Part shown: positions 1-8,575 of the stretch, one piece after another
How positions within the stretch are numbered: the stretch's first letter is position 1
Layout of the letters: each line of letters begins with the position of its first letter
Origin: CAZUXY01 sp964624235
GTDB lineage: Bacteria; Spirochaetota; UBA4802; UBA5368
Direction of reading: 5' to 3'
Length of the DNA: 64,000 bases
Assembly: GCA_964624235.1 (NCBI GenBank)
Contig: CAZUXY010000001.1
Location: 1-64,000 of the forward strand
Translations under genes and position numbers: made by a program
The notes under the pieces: model-generated
Seen by the model: the letters and a program-made list of their open reading frames with translations, nothing else
The model's database searches: none
Told to the model about the DNA's origin: nothing

Positions 1-75
1 TGGCTCTTCGGCCTTTGGCTCTTCGGCCTTTGGCTCTTCGGCCTTTGGCTCTTCGACCTTTGGCTCTTCGACCTT
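1..75 (-). repeat. 15-bp tandem repeat encoding K(A/V)EEP pentapeptides
   Basis: Five exact-length 15-bp units are present on the plus strand. Three carry tggctcttcggcctt and two carry tggctcttcgacctt, and a partial sixth unit follows to about 81. Read on the minus strand in frame they give KAEEP or KVEEP. The array continues past position 1, so total copy number is unknown. Units of 15 bp keep the reading frame when copies are gained or lost. Confidence 0.9.
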
Positions 76-189
76 TGGCTCTCTATCCGCACGAATCCCC
101 TCTGCCGGAATGTTCCCTTCTACGGCACCATTCTGCTGCAGCGGCTCTGCTGCCTGCGGGCTCTCATTGTTTTTTATTTCATCAGACAT
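1..189 (-). CDS. rpsR: N-terminal part of the gene after ssb (30S ribosomal protein S18 by synteny), cut by window edge
   Basis: Only the first 63 codons are in the window. The ATG at 189 follows an AGAGGAG ribosome-binding site and lies 26 bp after the ssb stop. The conserved bacterial order rpsF-ssb-rpsR makes S18 the likely product, but no S18 sequence is visible, so the name is inference. What is seen is a hydrophilic, disordered-looking leader (MSDEIKNNESPQAAEP...) that passes into tandem pentapeptides, two KVEEP and then at least three KAEEP, still running at the window edge. S18 proteins are usually only about 75-90 residues, so such a charged leader would be a large extension. The alternative is an unrelated gene inserted between ssb and rpsR. 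Confidence 0.5.
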   Translation of the reverse strand, partial: MSDEIKNNESPQAAEPLQQNGAVEGNIPAEGIRADREPKVEEPKVEEPKAEEPKAEEPKAEEP

Positions 190-215
190 ATATATGCTCC
201 TCTATGGAATATTGA

Positions 216-650
216 CTAAAATGGTATATCATCATCGGAAAAAGGGTTCTTCCCCGGTTCAACCGCATCGCTGAATTCCGGAACAGATTCATGCTGCTCG
301 GTGCTTTCACCGGACCCTCCTTTGGCAGTGAGAAACTGAAAGTTTTCCACTACTATCTCAACTACCTGCCTTTTGTTTCCGCTTTGATCGTCCCAGGAAC
401 GCTGCTGCAGTCTCCCCTCCAGCGCGATGCGCTGGCCCTTCTTACAGTACTGGACTATCAACTCACCAGATTTCCCCCAGGCGATACAGTTAAAATAAGA
501 AACCTGTTCTTTTTTATCCCCGGACACTGAATAGGTTCTGTTGTTGGCAATGCTGAAGTTGGATACAGCCGTACCGTTCTGGGTATACTTGAGTTCGGGA
601 TCTCTTACGAGTCTGCCGATAAGAATTACCCTGTTAATATCACTGGCCAT
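216..650 (-). CDS. ssb: Single-stranded DNA-binding protein
   Basis: A 144-residue SSB. It binds single-stranded DNA as a tetramer during replication, repair and recombination. The OB-fold occupies roughly residues 1-105, with the family-typical opening INRVILIGRLVRDPELKYT and the internal FNCIAWGKSGE stretch. A short flexible linker leads to the acidic tail DDDIPF, the tip that recruits partner proteins such as PriA, RecQ and exonuclease I. It lies 23 bp downstream of rpsF and 26 bp upstream of the next gene, so it is probably co-transcribed in the classic rpsF-ssb-rpsR operon. Length and both ends match the family well. Confidence 0.97.
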   Translation of the reverse strand: MASDINRVILIGRLVRDPELKYTQNGTAVSNFSIANNRTYSVSGDKKEQVSYFNCIAWGKSGELIVQYCKKGQRIALEGRLQQRSWDDQSGNKRQVVEIVVENFQFLTAKGGSGESTEQHESVPEFSDAVEPGKNPFSDDDIPF

Positions 651-673
651 GACCTGTACCTGATATTTAAAGA

Positions 674-964
674 TTAGGCGGATTTTTGCTTTTTGATCTT
701 GACGAACAGAAATCGCAGTACGTCAGGCATAAGACGGAATTCACTGCCGATTTTCTTAATTGATTCGGGCGGAACTTCGACGTTCATAATGGTGTAATGC
801 CCGTCTTTTTCCCCGCCGATCATATAGGCGAGCCTTCTGACGCCCCAGACATCTTCTGACAGAACCGAAGCGCCGAATTTTTGCAATACCGATTTGATCT
901 TTTCCGTTGAAGCGTCCTGGGATTCAGACACTCTGAGCACTACAGTTAATTCGTAACTGTTCAC
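674..964 (-). CDS. rpsF: 30S ribosomal protein S6
   Basis: A 96-residue S6 protein of the small-subunit platform, where it pairs with S18. The family start MNSYELTVVLRVSES and the central WGVRRLAYMI...GHYTIMNVEVPP pattern are visible. Translation starts at GTG (964-962) because a strong AAGGAGG lies just upstream and no in-frame ATG is nearby. It is the first gene of the rpsF-ssb operon, and the promoter should lie in the AT-rich region to its right. The C-terminal tail is short (KKQKSA), unlike the long tails in some phyla. Confidence 0.96.
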   Translation of the reverse strand: MNSYELTVVLRVSESQDASTEKIKSVLQKFGASVLSEDVWGVRRLAYMIGGEKDGHYTIMNVEVPPESIKKIGSEFRLMPDVLRFLFVKIKKQKSA

Positions 965-1418
965 ACAAGCCTCCTTCCTTTGGATTTATTCAGCTAAAAT
1001 GTGATATTCACTTTTAGCAGAAAGGATTTCCACTATTTACATTCATGCGTTATTTTTCAACCAAATATTTAAAGTTAACCTTTTTTTTTGTATACTTCTA
1101 GTCAGCAATGCAAAACCATACTTGTGCCGAAATAAAATATCCTGATATATCCAAATGTACGCTATACTTTCATTAGACCGGGCAATCTTCAATGGTTGTT
1201 TAGGTGATCTGATTAATCATTGTTTCAAACCGATATGAAGTAATTATTCATCCGGCATGTAGGGATACGCAGTTTGATCTGTTTGACAATTTTTTCAAAG
1301 CCGTTAGAGTTTGCGCGATGAAGCACGCAAGGGCCCGGATGATTGTATCCCTGTTTTCGGTCATCGGTCTAAAAAGGTGATAACTGATAAAACGCGACTT
1401 TATTGGGAACCGGCAGAC
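965..1418. other. AT-rich intergenic region between divergent rpsF and the PilZ-like gene
   Basis: This 454-bp stretch should hold the promoter of the rpsF operon (leftward) and of the PilZ-like gene (rightward). A TTGACA hexamer at 1283-1288 points rightward, but I cannot place a convincing -10 box with normal spacing. An open frame from a TTG at 1311 continues into the PilZ-like gene. I regard the ATG at 1419 as the better start, because the 36 extra residues look unlike any domain. Nothing else is supported. Confidence 0.5.
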
Positions 1419-2054
1419 ATGAAAAACCTGAATACAACGGAAAATCTTAAAATCGATACCATTCTACGTGTTTATAAAAAAGGTTTCGGCTACGGACTTT
1501 TAACCGTTATAGATATCAATCGCTATTTCATCGCCGCCCTCTGTCCTGAAGAATTATACGACAGGGTCAGCGCCGGTGAAACCCTGGACGCGTATCTCTG
1601 GGTGGAAAAAATAGCATCGTATGAATTCAAACTGCGTGTAACCGGTAAGATCATTTCACCCAGGATTCTGGCATTCGAACATACCACGGAAATATCATTC
1701 AGTACCGAGAGAAAATGCCTTAAAGCGAAAGTCTGCATACCGGTTTCCTTTTTCCCCCTCCCGCTGAATACCAGCGAAAAAAGCTTTTATACAGAGGAGA
1801 TCGTCTACGCAAAAGGCACCATAATTGAACTGGGCGACCGGGAGGCGGTCCTGGAATATGACGACATCGTCCAGGTTGATTTTTTATTAAAGGGGCGTCT
1901 TCCCCTCAACGGCGAGGATGTCGATTTTACCGCACGCATCGTTTCATGTGAAACCGGCCGCAGACCACAACGTTACTCAATCGAATATATCGGGATGAGC
2001 GATAAGGAAAGGACAAAAATACTGGACTATGTTTTTATGACCTACCGTGAGTAA
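1419..2054 (+). CDS. PilZ-domain-like protein with degenerate c-di-GMP motif
   Basis: A soluble protein of 211 residues, or 247 if the TTG at 1311 is used. The layout, an N-terminal beta-rich half followed by a second half ending IEYIGMSDKERTKILDYVFMTYRE, matches two-domain YcgR/PilZ proteins, whose last helix typically reads in this way. PilZ domains bind cyclic di-GMP and alter motility, adhesion or exopolysaccharide output. The usual RxxxR binding motif at the start of the PilZ half is poorly kept: the nearest stretch is TERKCLKAKV. The protein may therefore bind the nucleotide weakly or act as a non-binding adaptor. It is a single gene convergent with the next one. The fold call is moderate and the function is inferred. 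Confidence 0.5.
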   Translation: MKNLNTTENLKIDTILRVYKKGFGYGLLTVIDINRYFIAALCPEELYDRVSAGETLDAYLWVEKIASYEFKLRVTGKIISPRILAFEHTTEISFSTERKCLKAKVCIPVSFFPLPLNTSEKSFYTEEIVYAKGTIIELGDREAVLEYDDIVQVDFLLKGRLPLNGEDVDFTARIVSCETGRRPQRYSIEYIGMSDKERTKILDYVFMTYRE

Positions 2055-2062
2055 GGGCGAGC

Positions 2063-2524
2063 TTATTCCACAATTACAGCCCCGTCTTCCAGGATAACAT
2101 CAAGAATATATGAATCCCTCCTGCTGTTGAGCGGTGTGTAAATCACCAGCTGACCGCGAAATTCAAAGAGATCATTTTTTTTAAGAATTTTCAGGTAATC
2201 ACGGTTGTCGGTAAACACATAATAGATCAAATTGAGGTTTTTGATATCCTTTGCGTTGATGACTATCCTGTATCTGCGACGGTATCGGTCCCAGTTCTCC
2301 ACGGACTGTACATACCCGCAGCCTGTGATGATTTTATTTACGTTTTCTGCGAGGAAAAAGTCTCTCTTGACGGGGTCGGTGTTTTGCAGCGCTGTATAAA
2401 ACTCCACGCCCAGAATCTTAACCTCCCCTGCCAGAGGCATGAGCCCCGCGGTCAGCAATAACAGCAGCTGTACCCCGACACTCATAAGGGATGGAATATT
2501 CATGGTGTTTCGCGAGCGCTTCAT
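2063..2524 (-). CDS. Secreted protein with OB-fold-like C-terminal half, unknown function
   Basis: 153 residues with a hydrophobic leader at about residues 12-33 (LMSVGVQLLLLLTAGLMPLAG) typical of a Sec signal peptide. No lipobox cysteine is evident. The rest is a small domain, rich in beta-strands, ending KKNDLFEFRGQLVIYTPLNS...YILDVILEDGAVIVE, which resembles small periplasmic OB-fold proteins. I do not recognise a family. The start codon overlaps the stop of the upstream htrA-type gene by 4 bp (ATGA), so translation is probably coupled. This suggests a role beside the protease in the envelope. Internal Met8 is an alternative start. Confidence 0.6.
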   Translation of the reverse strand: MKRSRNTMNIPSLMSVGVQLLLLLTAGLMPLAGEVKILGVEFYTALQNTDPVKRDFFLAENVNKIITGCGYVQSVENWDRYRRRYRIVINAKDIKNLNLIYYVFTDNRDYLKILKKNDLFEFRGQLVIYTPLNSRRDSYILDVILEDGAVIVE

Positions 2525-3810
2525 TGCAGGTCTTGGGGAAAGCCGATGGTGTACAACCGTGATCCACGGGCGATTTCCATTTTCAATATCTGAAACCGGT
2601 CTTTGTAATAAACATCCATGAAATTCTTTATGGTGGAAACCGCTTCACCGTTGATTGATTCGATAATGTCTCCCTTCTGCAGTCCGTACTGATAAGCCGG
2701 TCCCATGGGAGAAAGATACGAAACAACAATTTCACCGGTTGCGGAATTCTCGCTGAGCTCGAAGCCATAACGTGAGAGCAGACGTCGGGTCTCTTCGCCG
2801 TACTTCTGGTACTCTTCTTTCTCACGTAGCACCAGCTGGTAATGGTAAAGATATCCTTCACGGGAAACGGTTATTTTTATCCTGGAACCCAGGGGTTTGT
2901 TCCCCACTGTATTCACCAGTTCACCCAGAGAATACAGTTTCCTGCCGTCGACTTCACGGATGATGTCTCCCTTGCATATGCCGGCCATTTCCGCCGGTGA
3001 ATTTTTCATAACGGAGATTACCTCGAGAATGCTTTTTTCACCCTTGCGGTAAATCCGGCTTTCCCTCGCCAGAAACCCCAGCCAGCCCCGACGGACCTTT
3101 CCGTAACGTATCAGTTCATAGCTCACCTGTTTTACTATGGAAGAAGGTATTGAAAAGCTGATTCCCTGGAACCCGCCTGAAAGGGTCCTGATCGCGGTAT
3201 TGATCCCTACGACTTCTCCCCGAAGGTTCACCAGGGGCCCCCCCGAATTCCCCGGATTAATGGATACATCGGTTTGAATGAAATCCTCGATGTCGGTAAA
3301 ACCGATGTTGTTTCTTCCCTTCGATGAGACGATCCCGCAGGTAATGGACTGTTTCAGTCCGAATGGATTTCCCACCGCCATCACCCATTCCCCCTCTTTA
3401 AGGGACTCGGAGTCGCCGAAAACCACCGGCGTCAGCTTGCGTCCCTCCGGCCCGCTTATTTTAAGAACGGCAAGGTCTGTTTTCTGGTCACCGAGGTAAA
3501 ACCCGCCGTTCGAAAACTTTTCAGCTTCGCACTCGGTCCCGTCTGAAAGCAGAATCTGGTAATAGTTCCCCTTTATTACGACATGATAGTTGGTAACCAG
3601 ATGCCCGTCTGCCGAAATTATCGTTCCCGATCCGTAACCGGTCTTTGTATAGACCTTTCTGCCGTTTTTCTCGTGTATTTTGAAAATAATAATGTTCACG
3701 ACTGACGGTTTGATTTTACCGGCGGCATCAATGAACTGGGAATTAATATCCGCATGGGCAGGGAATATATAAAGTACAAGCGCAGCAACGGCGATAAAGA
3801 TTTTTCTCAT
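2521..3810 (-). CDS. htrA: HtrA/DegP-type periplasmic serine protease with two PDZ domains
   Basis: 429 residues from the ATG at 3810, chosen because MRKIFIAVAALVLYIFPAHA forms a clean signal peptide; an upstream TTG at 3837 would add nine residues in front of it. The trypsin-like domain shows the full triad: His76 in VTNYHVV, Asp112 in KTDLAVLKI and Ser189 in NPGNSGGPLV. Two PDZ-like regions follow, one around residues 250-330 and one near the C-terminus (YLSPMGPAYQYGLQKGDIIESINGE). Family members degrade or refold damaged envelope proteins. It lies between an amidase gene and a small secreted protein gene with tight spacing, consistent with an envelope-maintenance operon. Confidence 0.93.
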   Translation of the reverse strand: MRKIFIAVAALVLYIFPAHADINSQFIDAAGKIKPSVVNIIIFKIHEKNGRKVYTKTGYGSGTIISADGHLVTNYHVVIKGNYYQILLSDGTECEAEKFSNGGFYLGDQKTDLAVLKISGPEGRKLTPVVFGDSESLKEGEWVMAVGNPFGLKQSITCGIVSSKGRNNIGFTDIEDFIQTDVSINPGNSGGPLVNLRGEVVGINTAIRTLSGGFQGISFSIPSSIVKQVSYELIRYGKVRRGWLGFLARESRIYRKGEKSILEVISVMKNSPAEMAGICKGDIIREVDGRKLYSLGELVNTVGNKPLGSRIKITVSREGYLYHYQLVLREKEEYQKYGEETRRLLSRYGFELSENSATGEIVVSYLSPMGPAYQYGLQKGDIIESINGEAVSTIKNFMDVYYKDRFQILKMEIARGSRLYTIGFPQDLQ

Positions 3811-3833
3811 AACAATATCACAAGCTCTGTCTG

Positions 3834-5186
3834 TCAATCGTGGGCGACAACATCAAAATAACTCCTGTTATTTTTCAGCCGATATTTTTCAAGGTCAATT
3901 CTTTTTCCCTTCGGGGCATATCTAAAATCCCTGCGCAGGGGACTGATTTCCGCGAAAAGGGAATATATACCGACCGCAATACCTTCAGCGATCTCATCCT
4001 GCTTCTGCGTCAGCAGATAACGGAAATGCCGTCTGCTGAGGTATCCCAGTTCCAGGAATGCGTTCACTGCGTTAACCAGAAGCGGAACATGCCATACCGA
4101 GATGAAAGGCGGTCCCAGCCGCTGGTCTGGATGCTTAAGCCCTCTCATATTCAGCGCAAGCAGAATGTACCTTATGATTTCCCTGGAGGCGTAAAGATTG
4201 TCTCCTCCATACCCTTCAATGCCGCCATCACGCCGGTACCGTTCGAACTCCGAACCCTCCCGCTGGAAAAAATTCCCCGATATTTTAAAATCCTTTATTG
4301 AAGATGCATATGCGGTTCCCGAAGGATGGTGCCGAGCCCTGGTTTCCCATCCTCTGAGATCGGCGTACTTCCAGTGAACCATGTTATACCGGTAGCCGCG
4401 GAAGTCTTTATGATTTATGGTTAGGTCCCGTTTCAAGGGGTAACCGGTGAAATACAGTGATGCGTCGCTCAGATACCAGAAAAATCCGGACCTGCCGTTT
4501 GATTCCACGAACCAGTCGCTGTAGGGGCTTTCATTAAAAAATTTCCTGTCTTTTATTTCACCTTTCAGGTATTCGAAGCCTTTATGCAGAAAGTCATAAG
4601 GTGGCGCTATAACCGGGTTCATCCCCCGGTAATACGATGAATCTTTAAACGTAATATGAAGGGACACAACCAGTTGCGGTCTGAGGGAATTTATGTAAGA
4701 GATCCTTCCTTTTTTAATACTGCCGAAACGGCCGGGATAATCAAAAATCCTGAATTCGGCATTCGGATCGGCGCGGTTTTTAATCTTCTCCCTGTCCCGT
4801 GAATCCTCACGGCTCATGAAAGGTATTATGTAGATGCGCCTGGGGGTATTGTCGGCGTATCTGTCGAGGATCTTTTCGAATTTACCGTAGTCCCCGCCGG
4901 GGGAACATAATTCCAGCAATGCGAGGGTTTTCGCGGCGATTGAATAGACCAGCGCGTGTTCTTCCAGGTTCCGGTATGAAGCGCCTTCACGGAAATCCTG
5001 CAGATAAGTTTTTGATATTCTGTCATACCGGTCGCCGTAACGTCGGCGGTCCTTGCCGGCGATGCCTCCATGACCGGGATCGATGACCACCCGGAATTCA
5101 GGAAACTCGCTTCTCTGCAGCGACAGAGGGGTAAAAAGAGTCAAAAGCGCGACCGCGGTTATCGCTACGATGCGAATCTTTTTCAT
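3834..5186 (-). CDS. N-acetylmuramoyl-L-alanine amidase family protein (Amidase_3) with large insertion
   Basis: 450 residues with a signal peptide (KKIRIVAITAVALLTLFTP). The zinc-amidase pattern is present: His39 in VVIDPGHGG, Glu75/Glu76 in NLEEHALV, His177 in VVSLH and the C-terminal catalytic Glu379 in AFLELGYLS. Such enzymes cut the amide bond between MurNAc and the stem peptide during cell separation. The stretch from about 180 to 360 is much longer than in typical amidases of this fold (about 180 residues in all) and contains many aromatic and charged residues. It may be a specificity or partner-binding insertion. It sits directly upstream of htrA, with 23 bp between the stop and the chosen htrA start. 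Confidence 0.82.
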   Translation of the reverse strand: MKKIRIVAITAVALLTLFTPLSLQRSEFPEFRVVIDPGHGGIAGKDRRRYGDRYDRISKTYLQDFREGASYRNLEEHALVYSIAAKTLALLELCSPGGDYGKFEKILDRYADNTPRRIYIIPFMSREDSRDREKIKNRADPNAEFRIFDYPGRFGSIKKGRISYINSLRPQLVVSLHITFKDSSYYRGMNPVIAPPYDFLHKGFEYLKGEIKDRKFFNESPYSDWFVESNGRSGFFWYLSDASLYFTGYPLKRDLTINHKDFRGYRYNMVHWKYADLRGWETRARHHPSGTAYASSIKDFKISGNFFQREGSEFERYRRDGGIEGYGGDNLYASREIIRYILLALNMRGLKHPDQRLGPPFISVWHVPLLVNAVNAFLELGYLSRRHFRYLLTQKQDEIAEGIAVGIYSLFAEISPLRRDFRYAPKGKRIDLEKYRLKNNRSYFDVVAHD

Positions 5187-5227
5187 TTTGTCTCATGCTG
5201 GTCCGGTATAATTTGCACCTGAATTTC

Positions 5228-5256
5228 AAAAAAAAAGGGGAAGTGCTTCCCCTTTT
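5228..5256 (-). terminator. Rho-independent terminator after the 5285-6037 gene
   Basis: On the minus strand an 11-bp perfect stem (arms 5246-5256 and 5233-5243, sequence AAAAGGGGAAG against CTTCCCCTTTT) is followed by a nine-residue U tract (5236-5228). It lies 29 bp past the stop of the upstream gene and before the amidase gene, so it separates these transcription units. Confidence 0.9.
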
Positions 5257-5284
5257 GTATTATTGGATTGTAAAGGTAATTCTG

Positions 5285-6037
5285 CTATTTGGCCGGAGTC
5301 GTAGTTTTAGGGGCCTCGGGATTAAGTATACGGTTAAGATTATCGGCCTTATGAACCTCGAATTTCCCTTTGGATTTTTCCGGATCCAGATCTTCCATTA
5401 TTCTGATGCCATAGGCTTTGCATACACGATAGTGGTAGATTGAATTCGCGTAGAGACCGTCATCATAATTCCCCTGGCCATCATCAAGCTGTCCGTATGC
5501 GATTCTCAGGCGCATCATGTTCTGAAAAACAACCTTTCCCTTATTCGGATCGGACCGGCTTCGCTCGTCTAGACTCAGGTTCAATATGGTGTCGGCGCAA
5601 TCACTCAGCAGCTGTACGCAGTGCTGCTTGTAATGATCAGAGATCTTTTTAAAAAGATCTTTAATGGTCTTTTTATTTTTCTCAAGTTCCACCCTGGCGT
5701 ATATGACGTCCCTTTTGTAAAAAAAACCAACACCCTTTTTATAGCTGTCATATATAGACTGATAATCCTTATCCCATCCCTGGTCCTTGAAATTGGATGC
5801 GATAACCTTAAGCATGTAAATCTGATCCAGGTTTTCCTTGATCAGCCTTTCAGACACCGCTATCGCCTGAAACCGCGCCAGATATCCTTCCTCGGGTCTT
5901 TCCGCTTCAGTATATTCTTTTCTTGGATCCTTCGTCGCCTCATCCTTGGCCTTTTCCTGTGCAAGCACCCCCGTCGCCGCTATCAGGCACATGACCAGAA
6001 GCACAGCGTAAAGCTTTTTCACTAAAATGGATTTCAT
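5285..6037 (-). CDS. Secreted protein of unknown function
   Basis: 250 residues with a signal peptide (KKLYAVLLVMCLIAATGVLA, cleavage probably before QEKAKDEA). The mature part is strongly helical and charged, with two cysteines (HCVQLLSDCAD) that could pair, and an Ala/Pro/Thr-rich tail (PEAPKTTTPAK). I do not recognise a family. The pattern of helical repeats (YDSYKKGVGFFYKRDVIYARVELEKNKKTIKDLF...) hints at a TPR-like or helical-bundle periplasmic protein. The start is supported by AAGGAG upstream of the ATG. It is a monocistronic unit with its own terminator. Confidence 0.7.
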   Translation of the reverse strand: MKSILVKKLYAVLLVMCLIAATGVLAQEKAKDEATKDPRKEYTEAERPEEGYLARFQAIAVSERLIKENLDQIYMLKVIASNFKDQGWDKDYQSIYDSYKKGVGFFYKRDVIYARVELEKNKKTIKDLFKKISDHYKQHCVQLLSDCADTILNLSLDERSRSDPNKGKVVFQNMMRLRIAYGQLDDGQGNYDDGLYANSIYHYRVCKAYGIRIMEDLDPEKSKGKFEVHKADNLNRILNPEAPKTTTPAK

Positions 6038-6283
6038 AGATACACTCCTTTTTTTCAGCGATGCTGAATATTAACGGGCATCCTTTCCCTGATTTTCTTT
6101 AAAGGGGAATAAAACAATCCCGCCTCTTACCCCACGGAAAAATCTGTATTTATCAGTCCATCATAAACCCAATTGGAAATAATAGGCGGTGTTTTCAATA
6201 TTCGCAACTTTTTTTTTAAAAATTTTAAAAATTTTGATAAATACGGTTTCATGCTGCATATGACAGGGTCCGCGCCGTTCCTT

Positions 6284-7621
6284 TTACTTTTTAACAAGTA
6301 TGATTCTGATATCCATTACATTGGTGTTGGTGGGCCCGGTAATTATGAGATCATTCAGAATTTTAAAGAAATGATACGAATCACTGTTTTCAATATATTC
6401 ATTGATATCCAGACCCAGCACCCGTGCCCGGTCCACCGTGGAGCCGTCGGCCATGGCGCCGGCCGCATCGGTGGGACCGTCGGTACCGTCGGTGCCGATA
6501 CTTGCCGTTATTATCCCCTCAGTGCCCTTAAGCAGCAGTGCCGACTGGATGGCATATTCCATGTTGCGCCCGCCCAGCCCCTTGCCTTTGACCGTAACGG
6601 TGGTTTCCCCTCCGCTGATAACGCATGCCGGTATTTTAACGGGATTTCCCGTGGCGGATATTTCACGGGAGATCGCGTTATGAAAAAAGGCCACATCCCT
6701 GGTCTCCCCCTCGAAAAGCGAAGAGAGAATCATCGTATTGTACCCCCGTTTTTCCGCTTCTTCCGCCGCAGCTTTGAGCGCGATATAATTTGACGCCACG
6801 ATCAGGTTAGTCACATGCGTAAATACCCTGTCGTTTTCCTTTGGATTGTCTTCCCGTTTTCCTTCAACCCCCTCTTCTATATAACTCCGCACCGAGTCAG
6901 GGACCTTATTTAACAGCCCGTACTTTCCCAGAATGTTATGCGCATCTGAAAACGTGGAGCGGTCCGCTACAAACGGACCCGAAGCGATGACATCCATAGA
7001 GTCGCCCACCACGTCGGAGATCATAAGATTGATTACTGTTGCCGGATACGCGACCCTGGCGAGATTTCCTCCCTTCACCAGTGAGAGATGCTTTCGTATC
7101 GCGTTGATCTCATGAATGGAGGCGCCGCTTCTCAGTAAAAGGTCCGTGGCCTGCCCCTTTTCAGCCAGGGACACCCTGTCGGGGGGGAGGGGCATAAGCG
7201 CCGATCCTCCTCCGGATATAAGCGAAATCACCAGATCGTTTTCCCCCGCCTCTTCCAGCAGAGCACGGATTTCCGATGCCGCCTTCAGCCCGTTTTCATC
7301 AGGTATGGGATGCGACGCCTCCCTGATCTGTATCAGTGAAAGAGGCTCTGTGTAGCCGTATTTGACCGATATACAACCCTTACTGATCCTGCTACCGAGC
7401 ATTTCCTCTACAGCCAGCGCCATGGGAGAGGTTGCCTTGCCGCTCCCGACCACTATGATATTGCGGTAGTCGTCAAGGCTGTATTCTTTCAGAAGTACCC
7501 CTTCTTTATAAATCCCGATCTTATCGTTTTTCACCTTCAGGTGGTTTCTTACGGCATTGGCCGGATCAACAGCCCGGATGGCCGCACTGTATAGTGTCTT
7601 TATGTCTTCCCTCATTTCCAT
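6284..7621 (-). CDS. Glycerate 2-kinase (DUF4147/MOFRL family)
   Basis: 445 residues. The N-terminal DUF4147 part contains VVGSGKATSPMALAVEEML and SLISGGGSALMPLPP. The C-terminal MOFRL part contains VISGGETTVTVKGKGLGGRN and IGTDGTDGPTDAAGAMADG. These are hallmark stretches of the type-2 glycerate kinases, once annotated as hydroxypyruvate reductases, which phosphorylate D-glycerate to 2-phosphoglycerate with ATP. This feeds glycerate or serine-derived carbon into glycolysis. The length fits the family. Start at the ATG at 7621 or Met3 at 7615. It is a single gene, with the accessory block beginning just upstream. Confidence 0.92.
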   Translation of the reverse strand: MEMREDIKTLYSAAIRAVDPANAVRNHLKVKNDKIGIYKEGVLLKEYSLDDYRNIIVVGSGKATSPMALAVEEMLGSRISKGCISVKYGYTEPLSLIQIREASHPIPDENGLKAASEIRALLEEAGENDLVISLISGGGSALMPLPPDRVSLAEKGQATDLLLRSGASIHEINAIRKHLSLVKGGNLARVAYPATVINLMISDVVGDSMDVIASGPFVADRSTFSDAHNILGKYGLLNKVPDSVRSYIEEGVEGKREDNPKENDRVFTHVTNLIVASNYIALKAAAEEAEKRGYNTMILSSLFEGETRDVAFFHNAISREISATGNPVKIPACVISGGETTVTVKGKGLGGRNMEYAIQSALLLKGTEGIITASIGTDGTDGPTDAAGAMADGSTVDRARVLGLDINEYIENSDSYHFFKILNDLIITGPTNTNVMDIRIILVKK

Positions 7622-7756
7622 AATGAACCAGCCTTCATTATTAAATATTCTCTCTCATCAAGACGCCAGGGTTCTTCCGCCAGCCGGTCACGGCATTTCG
7701 GCAACGCTATATTTCAGTCAGTATGCTCCCCGGTCTATCGGCGCCGTTTCATTTAT

Positions 7757-7840
7757 TCAACTCAAATTTATACACTATAGACAGTAACAGGTCGAAATCA
7801 ATAATTTTATTACATTATAATCGTCCTTGTCTAAACATGT
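7757..7840 (+). repeat. Left copy of imperfect ~84-bp direct repeat bracketing the accessory block
   Basis: Aligned by eye to 13481-13565 in the same orientation, this copy matches at about three of four positions with a single one-base gap. Shared blocks include CAAATTT, CAGTAA, GAAATCAATAA, CATTA and TCCTTGTC. It lies upstream of the glycerate kinase gene, about 5.7 kb from its partner. Confidence 0.7.
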
Positions 7841-8575
7841 CCACCTGGCATTATGATTACATTTGCAGTATTAATTAACACTGAAAACAAGTTCGCTTGC
7901 CGTCAAACATATGTCAGCCGGTGCCCAATCCCATCTATAACGCCCTTGCGAACTTTCATTATATTTTCCTTTATGACCCGTGTAGCGGGACTGGGCAGTG
8001 GACCTTTAAATTACTTTGTATCAATGGATTTATTTGGTGCTGTTATAAAAACGCTTCCGGGAAAAACGTTTCGTCTAAGGATGATATTTCAGCGCGAGCT
8101 ATGTCCAGTTCCTCTACCTGCCTGCTTGCGGCGCAGCATACTCTGTGTACAGCCTTTCATGTAACACCGGAAAGATTGTTCCTGAGACACGGAGTGGCAT
8201 CATTCTCCCCTTTTACGAAGAAACCATTGGATGTCGCACCTTCGGCGACGTACCTCGCAGAATCGAGCAGGAGTACCATAGGGAATCAGCGCCGTACAGC
8301 TTCCTTTTGGGCTATGTATGTGTACATAATTACTCACTTCCTATGCATGGACTGAAATTGACGACGGGTCCGGCTTTCGGCAAGCCGATACGGTAAACTA
8401 CATCGGTGTGACCATGGCCTCCCGGTCAACCTCCAGCACGGCAAAGTCAACACAAAAGACGACAATGTTTATCTACGAATTCAACGGAACACCTCACACG
8501 ATGCCAACCGAAAAATAAGTACCGATTTATATTATTGAATCCTAACTCGGTATGTAATGAAATTATAAATATATT
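7841..8575 (+). pseudogene. Gene-poor stretch with possible decayed coding remnants
   Basis: About 735 bp between the left repeat and the tetR promoter has no intact recognisable gene. Open frames overlap in two or three plus-strand frames (for example 7897-8355, 8145-8396 and an unbroken run 8330-8518). Protein-like segments jump between frames, such as SSKDDISARAMSSSST then YSLSCNTGKIVPETRSG then EIDDGSGFRQADTVNYIGV, ending before a TAA at 8516. This looks like a gene broken by several frameshifts. I cannot name the ancestor, and chance open frames remain possible. Confidence 0.3.

Noticed and set aside
1..75. CRISPR array
   Set aside because: Units are contiguous 15-bp repeats without spacers and lie in frame inside a coding region.
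1311..1418. TTG-initiated extension of the PilZ-like protein
   Set aside because: The 36 extra residues show no domain sequence, the start codon is rare, and an in-frame ATG at 1419 fits the conserved part; kept only as an alternative.
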